Shown: positions 1 to 8,662, counted from the stretch's first letter. The stretch: DNA of 23,220 bases from Candidatus Eiseniibacteriota bacterium (GCA_023132135.1 JAGLYR010000211.1:1-23220); one strand, 5' to 3'. Made by a program: numbers and translations. Notes: generated from the sequence alone by a model not told the origin.

Positions 1-86
1 GCCAGTTGCCGGAGTCAGAATCCTTACCTTCGACCCGACACCGTGTTCATCCCGCGGGGCCCTCAATACCCATGGACAACCCTTAT
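1..86. other. Short edge region after cdaA
   Basis: This is the stretch downstream of cdaA on the minus strand. One minus-strand frame stays open to the window edge and has a possible TTG start, but it is too short to recognise. In many bacteria a cdaR (YbbR) gene follows cdaA; nothing visible here confirms that. No terminator hairpin is seen, so the operon may continue beyond the window. Confidence 0.3.
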
Positions 87-836
87 CTACTGAGCGGAGA
101 AGATCTGGGCGAGCTCCTTGCGGAGCGTGTTGGCGTCTATGTTGCGCCGGAGCCGCCCCTTGCTGGCGAGAGACATGACGCCGGTCTCCTCGGACACCAC
201 AATGACGACGGCATCGGCTTCCTCGGTCAGTCCGAGGGCTGCACGGTGGCGGGTTCCGAGGGTCTGCGCGAGATGGGGATTCTGGGAAAGGGGCAGGATG
301 CAGCCGGCGGCCACGATTTGATCGCCGTGGACAATCACGGCGCCGTCGTGGAGCGGCGAGCGGGGAGTGAAAATAGTCCCCAGCAGTTCAGCTGTAATTT
401 TGCCCTCGATCCGGGTTCCGGTTTCCACATAGTTGCGGAGACTGGCGTTGCGCGCCATGACGATGAGCGCGCCGGTCTGTGTCCCGGACATGTCCGAGGT
501 TGCCTTGACAACCTCGCCGATGGCCCCGGGCTCGGTGAAGCGGATGAAGAACCGCATGAACCGGTTCTGGCCCAACTGAGCCAGAGCTCTGCGGAGTTCC
601 GGCTGGAAGAGGATCACAAAGGCGACCACCCACACGGTTTTCAGGCTGGAGATGATCCAGTTGAGCTCGACAAGCTGGAGCGATTCGGCGGCGATGGAGG
701 CGCCGATGATGAGCAGGAACCCAAGAAACATCTGGGCGCCCCGGGTTCCCTTGGCAAGAGCCAGAAGCTTGTAGAACACGAAGGCGACAATCAGAATGTC
801 CAGGGCGGCAAGCAACCACGAACTCACCGAAGGCAT
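87..836 (-). CDS. cdaA: Diadenylate cyclase CdaA (c-di-AMP synthase)
   Basis: The 249-residue protein makes cyclic di-AMP from two ATP at the inner membrane. Three hydrophobic segments lie at about residues 8-28, 35-52 and 58-77. They are followed by a DisA_N catalytic domain with the DGA motif (164-166, in PLHDGAVIV) and the RHR motif (196-198, in TRHRAALG), the two signatures of active cyclases. Length and layout match the CdaA/DacA family. The ATG start lies inside the end of folP (13-bp overlap), so the two are probably translationally coupled. c-di-AMP usually controls potassium and osmotic balance and cell-wall homeostasis; that role here is inferred from the family. Confidence 0.95.
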   Translation of the reverse strand: MPSVSSWLLAALDILIVAFVFYKLLALAKGTRGAQMFLGFLLIIGASIAAESLQLVELNWIISSLKTVWVVAFVILFQPELRRALAQLGQNRFMRFFIRFTEPGAIGEVVKATSDMSGTQTGALIVMARNASLRNYVETGTRIEGKITAELLGTIFTPRSPLHDGAVIVHGDQIVAAGCILPLSQNPHLAQTLGTRHRAALGLTEEADAVVIVVSEETGVMSLASKGRLRRNIDANTLRKELAQIFSAQ

Positions 837-1720
837 GACTTGCTCTCCTCGCGCCGAATGGCGTCGACCACGCGAATGGCCTGAACGGTCTGTTTCACAT
901 CGTGGACCCTCACGACGTCCGCTCCGTTCATCACAGCGGCTGCAGCGGCGCCCAAACTGCCCTCCAGCCGTTCCTCCTCCGGCACACCGAGCAGAAGCCC
1001 TATGAAAGATTTCCTGGAGGCGCCCACCAGAACAGGATATCCGAGTTCCTTCAGTTCCGACAAGCGGCGAAGAAGTTCCAGGTTTCCCTCCACGGATTTC
1101 CCGAACCCGATACCCGGATCGATGACAATCCGGGCCGACTCGAGGCCGGCTCCCGAGACAGCGCTTGCCCTCTCGAACAAGTAGGATTTCACCTCACCCA
1201 CCAGATCGTCATATCTGGTGTCGACCTGCATGATTCCGGGGGCGCCGCGCATGTGCATCAGAACGACGGCGACTCCCTCTCCGGCCACGAGGGGAAGCAT
1301 CTCCCGATCATGGGTCAGGGCGGTGATGTCGTTGACGATGCAGGCGCCGCGGGAGATAGCGTACCGTGCGACACCGGAGCGGCAGGTGTCTATGGACACC
1401 GGCACATCGATGCGGCCCTGCAGGCGGTCCAGGACAGGCCCGATCCGCGCCAGTTCCTCTTCTTCCGTCACGGGTTTGGAGAATGGTCTGGACGACTGTC
1501 CTCCGATGTCGATCAGATCAGCGCCTTCCCGCACCATCTCATGGGCCCGCGCCACTGCCGCTTCCGTCTCGCTGTACCGGCCGCCGTCGTAGAAGGAATC
1601 CGGCGTGACGTTCAGGACTCCCGCTACCAGTGTTCGCGATTCCAGGGGCAACCTGTAGGCGCCACAGGCCAGGTACCGTGGAGCCGAGCCCCGGACGCGA
1701 TCTGATGGCAGCTGCTCCAT
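824..1720 (-). CDS. folP: Dihydropteroate synthase FolP
   Basis: This enzyme joins p-aminobenzoate to dihydropterin pyrophosphate in cytosolic folate synthesis. Visible family motifs in order are GVLNVTPDSFYDGG, DIGGQSSRP, VSIDT, IVNDI, LMHMRG, DPGIGFGK, GASRKSFIG and, near the C-terminus, VRVHDVK, covering the whole TIM barrel. I chose the ATG at 1720 (298 residues), which has GGTGG about 12 nt upstream. A TTG at 1750 would add ten residues but has no usable ribosome site. The gene lies just after ftsH on the same strand and its last 13 bp overlap cdaA. Nothing looks truncated. Confidence 0.93.
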   Translation of the reverse strand: MEQLPSDRVRGSAPRYLACGAYRLPLESRTLVAGVLNVTPDSFYDGGRYSETEAAVARAHEMVREGADLIDIGGQSSRPFSKPVTEEEELARIGPVLDRLQGRIDVPVSIDTCRSGVARYAISRGACIVNDITALTHDREMLPLVAGEGVAVVLMHMRGAPGIMQVDTRYDDLVGEVKSYLFERASAVSGAGLESARIVIDPGIGFGKSVEGNLELLRRLSELKELGYPVLVGASRKSFIGLLLGVPEEERLEGSLGAAAAAVMNGADVVRVHDVKQTVQAIRVVDAIRREESKSCLR

Positions 1721-1756
1721 GGGCGAAGGATCCCACCTCTCGGCTGGCAATCCGGA

Positions 1757-3829
1757 TCACGAGGACGCCTTTTCCGGAGGCTCCGGAGGAGGCGCCTCCT
1801 CTGTGTCTGCCTCATCGGAGAACTTGGCATCCGCCTTCGAGACATGTTTTCTCGGTTCCCTGCGCGCCCTCACGGGTGGGAGTTCCCGTCCTTCGAGGAC
1901 CGCCTCGATTTCCTTGCGGTCCAGCACCTCGCGCTCCAGAAGAACCGCCGCGAGGCGGTGCAGGGTATCGATCTCGCTGCTGAGGATCCCGCGGGCTTGC
2001 TCCTCACAGGCGTTGATGATCGCCCGGACCTCTTCATCGATGGCGACGGCTGTTTTCTCGCTGTAATCCCGGTGCTGGGAGATTTCCCGGCCCAGGAAGA
2101 TCTGCTCTTCCTTCTGCGCATAGGATATCGGGCCCAAGTGTTCGCTCATGCCCCACTCGCACACCATACGCCGGGCCAGCTTGCTGGCTTTCTCGATGTC
2201 GTCGCTCGCACCCGTGGTCGGCTCTTCTCCAACCAGAATGTCGGCCACGCGCCCAGCGAGGAGGACCGCAATCCGATCCAGACAGTATTGCTTGGAGAGC
2301 TTGTACTTGTCCTTTTCCGGGATCTGGAGGGTGGAACCCAGAGACTGGCCCCTTGGGATGATAGTTACCTTGTGCAGCGGGTCGGCCGACGGCAGGCGTA
2401 CAGCGACCAGAGCATGACCGGCCTCATGGTAGGCAATACCCTTCCGTTCCTCGTCGGTCAGAATGAGGCTTCGCCGCTCGGGTCCCATCATGACCTTGTC
2501 CTTGGCATCCTCCAGTTCCTGCATCGTAACGCGTGTGCGGTCGCGCCGGGCTGCGAGCAATGCCGCCTCGTTGACCATGTTGGCCAGGTCGGCGCCGGAA
2601 AAACCGGGGGTACCCCGGGCGAGGATCTCGAGATCCACCTTCTTCCCCAGGGGAATCTTGCGGGAATGAACTCTGAGAATCCCCTCCCTCCCCTTCGCAT
2701 CCGGCATGTCCACTACAATCTGGCGGTCGAACCGGCCGGGCCGAAGCAGCGCCGGGTCCAGTACATCCGGGCGATTGGTGGCCGCCACGAGGATAACGCC
2801 CTCGTTGGACTCAAACCCGTCCATTTCCACCAGCAGCTGGTTCAGTGTCTGCTCGCGCTCGTCGTGGCCACCGCCCAGCCCGGCGCCCCGATGCCGGCCG
2901 ACGGCGTCGAGCTCGTCGATGAAGATGATACATGGAGCGCTCTTCTTGCCCTGTTCAAAGAGATCACGAACCCGGGAGGCTCCCACCCCGACGAACATCT
3001 CGACAAAGTCCGACCCGCTCATGCTGAAAAAGGGAACATCGGCTTCGCCGGCGACGGCTCGGGCCAGAAGAGTCTTGCCGGTCCCCGGCGCTCCCAGAAG
3101 GAGGGCGCCCTTGGGAATCTTTCCTCCAAGGCGCTGGAACTTCCTCGGATCCTTGAGGAAGTCGATGATCTCCCCGAGCTCCTCCTTGGCTTCCGTCGCG
3201 CCGGCCACGTCATCGAAGGTCACCCTGGGTTGGTTCCCAGTGAGGAGACGGGCCCGGCTCTTGCCAAAGGAGAAGGCCCGATTTCCCCCCGACTGCATCT
3301 GTCTCATGAAAAAGATCCAGATCCCCAGAAACACGATGAGGGGGATCCACGAGATCAGGGCCGTGATCCAGTTGGTCCCGGCGGGTTTGCCGCGGACCTC
3401 TGCTTTCGGGTTCTTCTCATAGATCTTGTCCGGCAGCTCGGGATCGGGCGCGGGAATCCAGAGACGGAACTTGGTAGTCTGGACCGTGGTCCCGTCGAGA
3501 TTGATGGGCGCCGGCTGGAGCAATTCACCGCGAATCTCCCGCTCATCCACGGTGACCTTCCGGATGTTGGATGCTTCCACCTGATCGCGGAACCAGGTGT
3601 AGGACACCTCCCGCTCGTCATGGTTGCGCCCGCTGTAGAGCTGGAAGGCGAACAGCGCCAACAGAACAATGATGACCCACAGCGAGAGGTTGCGCAGCGT
3701 TCGGCTGGAATCGCCCGACCCGGGTTTCGGGCGCGAGCGTTGCTTGTCGCCGGGCGGCGCGGTCGGACCGTTGTTCTGTTCCCCCTCTGGCGGGGAGTCA
3801 GGTGTAGACTGCTTGGGTTCCTCAGACAC
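1757..3829 (-). CDS. ftsH: ATP-dependent zinc metalloprotease FtsH
   Basis: FtsH is a membrane-bound hexameric protease that degrades misfolded membrane proteins and some regulators. Numbering from the chosen GTG start (690 residues): a Pro/Gly/charged N-terminal tail, TM1 at about 48-67, a periplasmic domain, TM2 at about 155-175, Walker A GAPGTGKT (246-253), Walker [13 protein letters not shown] (300-311), the SRH region ending in RPGRFDRQ, the zinc site HEAGH (468-472) and the third-ligand region around TTGASDD. The GTG at 3829 has AGAAGGA 8 nt upstream and overlaps the end of hpt by 8 bp. A TTG at 3847 is less likely. The long cytoplasmic N-terminal extension and the Pro/Glu-rich C-terminal tail are variable parts of the family. 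Confidence 0.96.
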   Translation of the reverse strand: MSEEPKQSTPDSPPEGEQNNGPTAPPGDKQRSRPKPGSGDSSRTLRNLSLWVIIVLLALFAFQLYSGRNHDEREVSYTWFRDQVEASNIRKVTVDEREIRGELLQPAPINLDGTTVQTTKFRLWIPAPDPELPDKIYEKNPKAEVRGKPAGTNWITALISWIPLIVFLGIWIFFMRQMQSGGNRAFSFGKSRARLLTGNQPRVTFDDVAGATEAKEELGEIIDFLKDPRKFQRLGGKIPKGALLLGAPGTGKTLLARAVAGEADVPFFSMSGSDFVEMFVGVGASRVRDLFEQGKKSAPCIIFIDELDAVGRHRGAGLGGGHDEREQTLNQLLVEMDGFESNEGVILVAATNRPDVLDPALLRPGRFDRQIVVDMPDAKGREGILRVHSRKIPLGKKVDLEILARGTPGFSGADLANMVNEAALLAARRDRTRVTMQELEDAKDKVMMGPERRSLILTDEERKGIAYHEAGHALVAVRLPSADPLHKVTIIPRGQSLGSTLQIPEKDKYKLSKQYCLDRIAVLLAGRVADILVGEEPTTGASDDIEKASKLARRMVCEWGMSEHLGPISYAQKEEQIFLGREISQHRDYSEKTAVAIDEEVRAIINACEEQARGILSSEIDTLHRLAAVLLEREVLDRKEIEAVLEGRELPPVRARREPRKHVSKADAKFSDEADTEEAPPPEPPEKASS

Positions 3830-4415
3830 GGACGAGTTCCTTCTCAAGATTCCGTTTCAACGATTTTTCCAGATCGTCCACGATTCCAATGTCTGGAAGA
3901 TTCCTGAATCGTTCGGCGTAGTCGAGCCCATAGCCGATGACAAAGTAATCCTCGACGTCGAAGCCGGAGTACTCCATTGGTACATGCGCCACGCGCCGGG
4001 ATGGTTTGTTGAGCAGCGTGCAGACCTTGAGGCTGGCCGGTCTCCGGGTCATCAGGCGGGCGCATATCATTTCCAGCGTCAGTCCGGTGTCGACCACATC
4101 CTCCACAATCAGAACATCGCGTCCCTGTATGTCGATTTCCGCGTCCATCACAAATCTGACCGTTCCGGTGGATTTCGATGATGTAGGATAGCTGGACGCG
4201 GCGATGAAATCGATGTCCACGGGCAGGGCGATACTGCGAACGAGATCGGCAAGGAAGATGAAGCTGCCCTTGAGCACGCTGATGAGCACGATACGCTTGC
4301 CCTGGTAGTCCTCCGTAATCTGCTTCCCCATTGCCTGGATCCGGACACGGATCTGCTCGGCGGGAATCAGAATCCGAAACGACTTGCCTGGCTGCTCGGC
4401 CTGCGGAGTGGACAT
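3822..4415 (-). CDS. hpt: Hypoxanthine phosphoribosyltransferase
   Basis: The enzyme salvages hypoxanthine or guanine with PRPP to give IMP or GMP in the cytosol. The PRPP-binding loop is clear (VLIVEDVVDTGLTL), as is the early VLKGSFIFLADLVR segment that forms the active-site loop, and the C-terminal YFVIGYGLDYAERFRNL motif typical of bacterial HGPRTs. The ATG at 4415 gives 197 residues and has GGAGG 5 nt upstream. The ATG at 4430 would add five residues but lacks such a site. It sits 36 bp after tilS and overlaps ftsH by 8 bp, the usual tilS-hpt-ftsH order. Confidence 0.94.
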   Translation of the reverse strand: MSTPQAEQPGKSFRILIPAEQIRVRIQAMGKQITEDYQGKRIVLISVLKGSFIFLADLVRSIALPVDIDFIAASSYPTSSKSTGTVRFVMDAEIDIQGRDVLIVEDVVDTGLTLEMICARLMTRRPASLKVCTLLNKPSRRVAHVPMEYSGFDVEDYFVIGYGLDYAERFRNLPDIGIVDDLEKSLKRNLEKELVRV

Positions 4416-4451
4416 CTTCGCCTCCGTCATGCGGTTGGTCCGCGTTTCTCA

Positions 4452-5858
4452 CTAGCCATCCAGGGAAATGATCTGCAGCCGCAGGATTTCCCTTGTCTGG
4501 TCGGTCACCCTCGACGACTCACTGGTCCGGTATCCAATGACCCAGTGGAGTTCCTCCCCATCGATGAGCAGGGGAATCCGGTTCCTGACCGACCGTGGAA
4601 TCTTCGTGTCAACGAAGAAGTCCTGGATTTTTTTCGTCCCTCGCATTCCTGACGGCCGGAAACGATCTCCCGGTTTCCACCCGCGGACCTGGAGCGGCGG
4701 GTGGAGCGTTTCCCAATCAAAATGCGCTTCGTCCCCCCGGGCCGCGGTCGAGCTGTCGAGATCGGAAAAGGGGTGGAGCGAGGCCCGGATTTCCAGATCA
4801 AAGGCGGGAAGCAGTGTCGTTCCCGGAATTGCAATTACGCGCGCGAGCGGGTTTTCACGGGTGCCCTCCCTCGCCACCACGAGGTCATCGTGTTCCCGAT
4901 AGGCTACGAGCGAACCGGGAAGCATAATCCGCTTGAACGGTGTCTCTCCGCGGCGGGCCAAGCGTAGAAGCGCCTGAATGTGCTCGTAGGAGACGTCCGT
5001 CAGCCGACCCAGAACTCCTTCAATCGCTGCCCGCAGGATGTACAGTTGCAACGCTACATCGTAGCCTCGAAACCCGTCGATGGCAAGTCTGATTTTACCC
5101 GGCGACCCGGACGAGATTTCCCGAAGAGCACTCTCGGCTGCAGCCCGCAGGGAACTGTTGACCTCCTGTTCGACGGCTGCGATCCTGGCCAGGGCAGGCA
5201 CAATACCCGGGTTGAACTCCCCCTTCAGGAGCGGCAGCAGCCGGTGACGGACACGGTTCCTGAGCAGCGTGGTATCCTGGTTGCTGGAGTCATCTCTGGG
5301 GGTCAGGCCTGCTTTGACCAGGTACGAGGCAATCTCGCCGGACCGGCACCGGATCAGGGGCCGGATCACGCGTCCTTCCCGCACGGGCCGGATCCCGGCC
5401 AATCCGCCGGGGCCAGTGCCCTGGATCATCCGCATCAGGACCGTCTCCGCCTGGTCGTCCATGGTATGGCCCGTGGCAATGCGCCGGGCGCCCACATTGC
5501 GGGCAACTTCCCCAAGGAAATCGTAGCGAATCTTACGGGCAGCCTCCTCGAGCGATACACCCTTGGGTCGATCCCTCAGCTGCCTTCCAGCGCAGTGGAC
5601 GGTGAAGGGAAGAGCGAGAGATCCCGCCAGATCCGCCACGAAGTCGGCATCCTCCCTGGACTCGGTACCCCGGAGCTCATGGTTGAGATGGGCGACGTGG
5701 AGTTCGCAACCAAGATCCGGTTTCAATGCGTGGAGAACGTGCAGCAGGGCAACTGAATCGTGGCCCCCGGACACGGCTACGACAACTCCATCGCCGGAAT
5801 CGATCATCCGGTATTCCTGAATTGTTCTACGAACTTCCTGGATCAGCTGCGTCCGCAC
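4452..5858 (-). CDS. tilS: tRNA(Ile)-lysidine synthetase TilS
   Basis: TilS converts C34 of tRNA-Ile(CAU) to lysidine so that it reads AUA rather than AUG. The 468-residue protein has the N-type ATP pyrophosphatase P-loop SGGHDS (30-35), the HVAHLNHELRG segment, the GHTMDDQAETVLMRMIQG motif, RNRVRHRLLPLL, and a C-terminal domain with RGWKPGDRFRPSGM and KKIQDFFVDTKIP. This is a full-length enzyme including the TilS C-terminal domain. The GTG start at 5858 has GAGG about 10 nt upstream. It begins 56 bp downstream of a tRNA gene with a CAU anticodon on the same strand and heads the hpt-ftsH-folP-cdaA run. Confidence 0.95.
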   Translation of the reverse strand: MRTQLIQEVRRTIQEYRMIDSGDGVVVAVSGGHDSVALLHVLHALKPDLGCELHVAHLNHELRGTESREDADFVADLAGSLALPFTVHCAGRQLRDRPKGVSLEEAARKIRYDFLGEVARNVGARRIATGHTMDDQAETVLMRMIQGTGPGGLAGIRPVREGRVIRPLIRCRSGEIASYLVKAGLTPRDDSSNQDTTLLRNRVRHRLLPLLKGEFNPGIVPALARIAAVEQEVNSSLRAAAESALREISSGSPGKIRLAIDGFRGYDVALQLYILRAAIEGVLGRLTDVSYEHIQALLRLARRGETPFKRIMLPGSLVAYREHDDLVVAREGTRENPLARVIAIPGTTLLPAFDLEIRASLHPFSDLDSSTAARGDEAHFDWETLHPPLQVRGWKPGDRFRPSGMRGTKKIQDFFVDTKIPRSVRNRIPLLIDGEELHWVIGYRTSESSRVTDQTREILRLQIISLDG

Positions 5859-5914
5859 GGGAGTGGTTCCTCAACTCTATAAGGAAAACGCAGATTGTGG
5901 CTGCAAGAAGGGAA

Positions 5915-5988
5915 TGGCGGTGCAGGGATTCGAACCCCGGACACAAAGATTATGATTCTCCTGCTCTGACCAGCTGAGCTACACCGCC
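5915..5988 (-). tRNA. tRNA with CAU anticodon, probably elongator tRNA-Met
   Basis: The minus strand folds as a full cloverleaf. The 7-bp acceptor stem GGCGGTG/CACCGCC is perfect, the D arm is GCTC/GAGC, the anticodon stem GGAGA/TCTTT holds the loop ATCATAA, and the T arm contains GGTTCGAATCC. U33 precedes anticodon CAU and the discriminator base is A. CCA is not encoded. CAU occurs in initiator Met, elongator Met and Ile2. The G1-C72 pair argues against initiator, and the GGCGG acceptor looks like elongator Met, but Ile2 (the TilS substrate) is not excluded by eye. Confidence 0.93.
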
Positions 5989-6024
5989 ACCGAAGAAGGC
6001 AAGGGGCATTCCACCACCGCTGAG

Positions 6025-6053
6025 AAGCTATGGAAAAATCGCGCCGTTGTCAA
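6025..6053 (-). promoter_or_regulatory. Candidate promoter of the tRNA-tilS-hpt-ftsH-folP-cdaA unit
   Basis: On the minus strand a perfect -35 box TTGACA (6048-6053) is followed after 17 bp by TAGCTT (6025-6030). The expected transcription start near 6018 lies about 30 nt before the tRNA. The -10 is weak against TATAAT, but the same TAG--T form recurs at the other candidate promoters in this window. Confidence 0.6.
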
Positions 6054-6082
6054 GCGCATTCCGGCATTTTCCTTGACAACGG
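6044..6082. repeat. Perfect 11-bp inverted repeat carrying both divergent -35 boxes
   Basis: The arms CCGTTGTCAAG (6044-6054) and CTTGACAACGG (6072-6082) are exact reverse complements separated by 17 bp. Each arm contains TTGACA reading outward. The repeat lies between a minus-strand operon and a plus-strand envelope gene, so it may be only two symmetric promoters or also an operator that regulates both. Confidence 0.8.
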
Positions 6083-6101
6083 GGACTGCCGGCGGTAGCG
6101 T
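6073..6101 (+). promoter_or_regulatory. Candidate promoter of the lipoprotein/barrel pair
   Basis: TTGACA (6073-6078), a 17-bp spacer and TAGCGT (6096-6101) lie 44 bp upstream of the ATG at 6145. The -35 is consensus and the -10 is weak but matches the TAG--T form of the divergent promoter. Confidence 0.55.
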
Positions 6102-6144
6102 AGCGTGTGGATTTGCTTGGAGTTAGCTAGGCGGTGGGGGCTGG

Positions 6145-7332
6145 ATGTACAACAGAGCGCTGCTATGTATCGGGGTGCTGATTTTCCTCGTGACTCCTTC
6201 ATGCGGGGAGAAAGAGAACCCTATGGGGAAGGGATTAGTGGATGTCGGGCTTGCAAGCAGAGCCGACAGCCTGGTCCGATGCCCGATCACCGAAGCGGTG
6301 TCCTTCCAGTTTATCTGCCCCTCTGCCGAGGAGGAATGCGGGCGTGGGCCTGGTGGAGCCGGGACGCTTCTCCTTGGCGCCGGCTACGGGTACCAGGCCG
6401 TGATTGTGCTGTCCTTCGACAGCGTTCCGGTGGACTCGCAAGTGGTCGTCGATTCGGCCTGGGTCCGGTTGACGGCAGCCCGCCCACTGGAGGGAGCCCC
6501 GACAGATGTGACCGTGCATGCCCTCCTCGACACCTTGATAGAGGCAAACGTTCTGTTCGGAGACAGCCTCGACTACGATCCAGTCCCCTTGCCGGTGATT
6601 CCTGCGTATGATGACGATGGCCTGCGGATTGACCTCACGCAGGTGGTGGCCGAGTGGTATGTGAATGAGAGTCTGCGCGGCCTTGCGCTGGTGTCTCACG
6701 ATCCGGGGCCTTCCTTCGGATTTTTCCGGTCCGGCGAATTGGAATCGGTCCTGGACGATCCCTCCATGCGCCCGACGCTGTCGGTTCACCGGCACTTCGA
6801 GGGCGACACTACCTCCGCGATAAGCGGATTCTACCCGGCACACGACACCTATCTTCTCTGGTGGGATCCTTCAGCGGATTCTCTGTCGGCCGCCGAAGAC
6901 AGGATAGCCATTGGGAAAGGCCTTGCGACCCGCTCTCTCCTCAAGGCGGACGTGAGCTGCATCTCAATGGAAGCAACCATCAACCGCGCGAGGCTGATTC
7001 TTCACGTCGATACCAACCAGAGCTTCTTCGATTCATTGGACACGCGCGCTCACAGTGTGAAGGAAGACTGGAGCGGTTCGGCGACGGAATTCGAGACATT
7101 GAGCAGCGGTGGTGGTTGGGTGGGGTCGGATTCGGCGGTCGTGGACGTCACGACTCTGGTGCAGGTGTGGACCGCGGGGATGGTGGAGAACCATGGGTTC
7201 CTGCTGAAGACGTACGGTGAGCTGGACAACGTCGATTTCGTGAGGTTCTTCGGGCCATCGTATTCGGAGGACCTTCGGCCTGTGCTGATTATCGAGTACA
7301 GTGTGCCCCCTTTGCCTTGGCACCGGCAGTGA
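6145..7332 (+). CDS. Putative secreted lipoprotein with two DNRLRE-like modules
   Basis: The 395-residue product starts with a hydrophobic export signal ending in LVTPSCGEK. Cys20 could be lipidated, although the -3 residue is Thr, so the lipobox is imperfect. The mature part has two similar halves, about 35-215 and 220-390. Each has beta-rich text of the kind seen in DNRLRE-type surface modules (DSAWVRLTAARP...VTVHALLDT and INRARLILHVDTN...HGFLLKTYGELDNVDFVRFFG), ending in RPTLSV or RPVLIIEY. The role is unknown; such modules occur in secreted or surface proteins. The ATG has GGTGGGGG upstream. It probably forms an operon with the barrel gene 41 bp downstream. Confidence 0.75.
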   Translation: MYNRALLCIGVLIFLVTPSCGEKENPMGKGLVDVGLASRADSLVRCPITEAVSFQFICPSAEEECGRGPGGAGTLLLGAGYGYQAVIVLSFDSVPVDSQVVVDSAWVRLTAARPLEGAPTDVTVHALLDTLIEANVLFGDSLDYDPVPLPVIPAYDDDGLRIDLTQVVAEWYVNESLRGLALVSHDPGPSFGFFRSGELESVLDDPSMRPTLSVHRHFEGDTTSAISGFYPAHDTYLLWWDPSADSLSAAEDRIAIGKGLATRSLLKADVSCISMEATINRARLILHVDTNQSFFDSLDTRAHSVKEDWSGSATEFETLSSGGGWVGSDSAVVDVTTLVQVWTAGMVENHGFLLKTYGELDNVDFVRFFGPSYSEDLRPVLIIEYSVPPLPWHRQ

Positions 7333-7337
7333 TGCAG

Positions 7338-7369
7338 GCGGAGAAACAGAGAAGCGGAGAAACAGAGGA
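7338..7369 (+). repeat. Two tandem 16-bp purine-rich repeats in front of the barrel gene
   Basis: GCGGAGAAACAGAGAA (7338-7353) is followed directly by GCGGAGAAACAGAGGA (7354-7369), with one mismatch. The inner period is about 8 (GAGAAACA, GAGAAGCG). The second copy supplies the AGAGGA ribosome site of the next gene, so each unit carries a potential Shine-Dalgarno sequence. Confidence 0.85.
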
Positions 7370-7373
7370 CAAA

Positions 7374-8603
7374 ATGCCGTTACGACATCCAGGGGCACAT
7401 CGGCATTGGCTTCGTATAGTAGTGATTTCCGTTCTGGTGCTGGGAAGCACGGCCGCCGTGAGCGGGGAATCGGTCTTCTCATCCCTCGGCCTGGGCGAAA
7501 GTCTCTCGCCCACGACAAGCCGCGGCGTTGCGATGGGAAGAGCCGGGTTTACCCTGGTGGATACTACAAGCGGTTCCTTTCTCAATCCCGCGATCAACTC
7601 CCTGCTCCGGCGGGTGACGCTCTCTGTGGTCATTGCTCCGGAGGTTCGATTCCCGGATGGAGTGGAGGGGGCGTCACGGAACTGGGAAACCAGCCTGTCG
7701 GCGCTCAAAGTCATCTTTCCGTTTCCCCGTCACATTGCCCTCAGCGTGGGACTCCTGGTCTGGAGAGATGTCAGTTCCGAGGCGTCGTGGGCCGGCCGGA
7801 ATTCCTCGGCGGACTACGTCGGTGAGTACACGCGAGAAGGTGGAGTTTTCTCGCTTCCGGTTCACGTGTCTGCCATGCTGACCGAGCACGTGCTGATAGC
7901 GGGGGGAATGGATCTGGTACAGGTTTCGTCCCGGGAGACCTGGACCAAGAATTTCCCGGCCAGCGAATATCAGGATTCCAGGGACAACCTGGAAAGCGGG
8001 TTCTCGGGTGCGCAGCCCTCCGGCGCAGTTCTCATCATGTGGCCGGGAAGGGCAACTCTCGGGTTCGTGGCCGGGGGTGGCCGGGACCTGGACGGCACGC
8101 TGACAACGCGGCCCGTGTTCGGCAAGGAATTCGAGAGCAAGGCGACACTGCGTTTTCCCACCCGCTACGGCGCTGGGTTTTCCTTCCACCCCCATCCTGG
8201 GTGGACGCTGCTTATGGAAGGGCGGCAAACACGGTGGAAGAACTTCCGGATAGCGGGGGAATCGCCGCTTCCTGACCGCACGTCCAACCGGATCTCGGTC
8301 GGTGTTGAGAGGGTCTCCACTCGCAAGGCGGGAACCTGGATGTCGCGTATACCTCTCCGGTTGGGCTACTGGCGGGAACCCCAGCCCCTTGAATGGCCTG
8401 CTGGAGAACAGGTCGTCGCCGAGATGCTTACCTTCGGAATAGGTTTCCCTCTCAGCGGAGAATCGGCCTCCATCGACTTGGCTCTGGAAATCGGACGGCT
8501 CGGAACCATGTCCACCAACGGCGCCGAGGAGCGGATTGTCCGACTGTCGGTGGGCTTTACTGCATCGGAACGCTGGCACCGCAAGCGCCAGACAAAATAC
8601 TAG
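7374..8603 (+). CDS. Predicted outer-membrane beta-barrel protein
   Basis: The 409-residue protein has a signal peptide (basic N-terminus, core IVVISVLVLG, cleavage near AAVSG). After this, SRGVAMGRAGFTLVDTTSGSFLNPA resembles the N-terminal plug region of FadL/OmpP1 or PorV-type barrels, in which a small-residue GRAG segment precedes a conserved NPA. The rest alternates short amphipathic strands rich in Gly, Arg and aromatics, ends with RIVRLSVGFTA and has a short charged tail. The ATG at 7374 has GAGG 5 nt upstream; an upstream ATG at 7317 would lie inside the preceding gene. The substrate is unknown. It probably works with the upstream putative lipoprotein in the envelope. Confidence 0.72.
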   Translation: MPLRHPGAHRHWLRIVVISVLVLGSTAAVSGESVFSSLGLGESLSPTTSRGVAMGRAGFTLVDTTSGSFLNPAINSLLRRVTLSVVIAPEVRFPDGVEGASRNWETSLSALKVIFPFPRHIALSVGLLVWRDVSSEASWAGRNSSADYVGEYTREGGVFSLPVHVSAMLTEHVLIAGGMDLVQVSSRETWTKNFPASEYQDSRDNLESGFSGAQPSGAVLIMWPGRATLGFVAGGGRDLDGTLTTRPVFGKEFESKATLRFPTRYGAGFSFHPHPGWTLLMEGRQTRWKNFRIAGESPLPDRTSNRISVGVERVSTRKAGTWMSRIPLRLGYWREPQPLEWPAGEQVVAEMLTFGIGFPLSGESASIDLALEIGRLGTMSTNGAEERIVRLSVGFTASERWHRKRQTKY

Positions 8604-8606
8604 CTT

Positions 8607-8662
8607 GGGTTATTCATGAATCCCTGCTGTGACCCTCTCGCTACGGGATTCCTGAATAACCC
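8607..8662. terminator. Strong hairpin between convergent genes
   Basis: Arms 8607-8624 and 8645-8662 are 18 nt each and pair with one mismatch around a 20-nt loop. It begins four bases after the stop of the barrel gene and faces the end of the minus-strand kinase gene. There is no T-run, so intrinsic termination is only likely; it could instead be a dispersed palindromic element. Confidence 0.6.

Noticed and set aside
6-884. 292-codon open frame on the plus strand opposite cdaA
   Set aside because: It is the antisense shadow of a clear CdaA with all catalytic motifs, and has no family resemblance.
1844-3907. 687-codon plus-strand open frame opposite ftsH
   Set aside because: Antisense of a complete FtsH; long only because of GC-rich codon structure.
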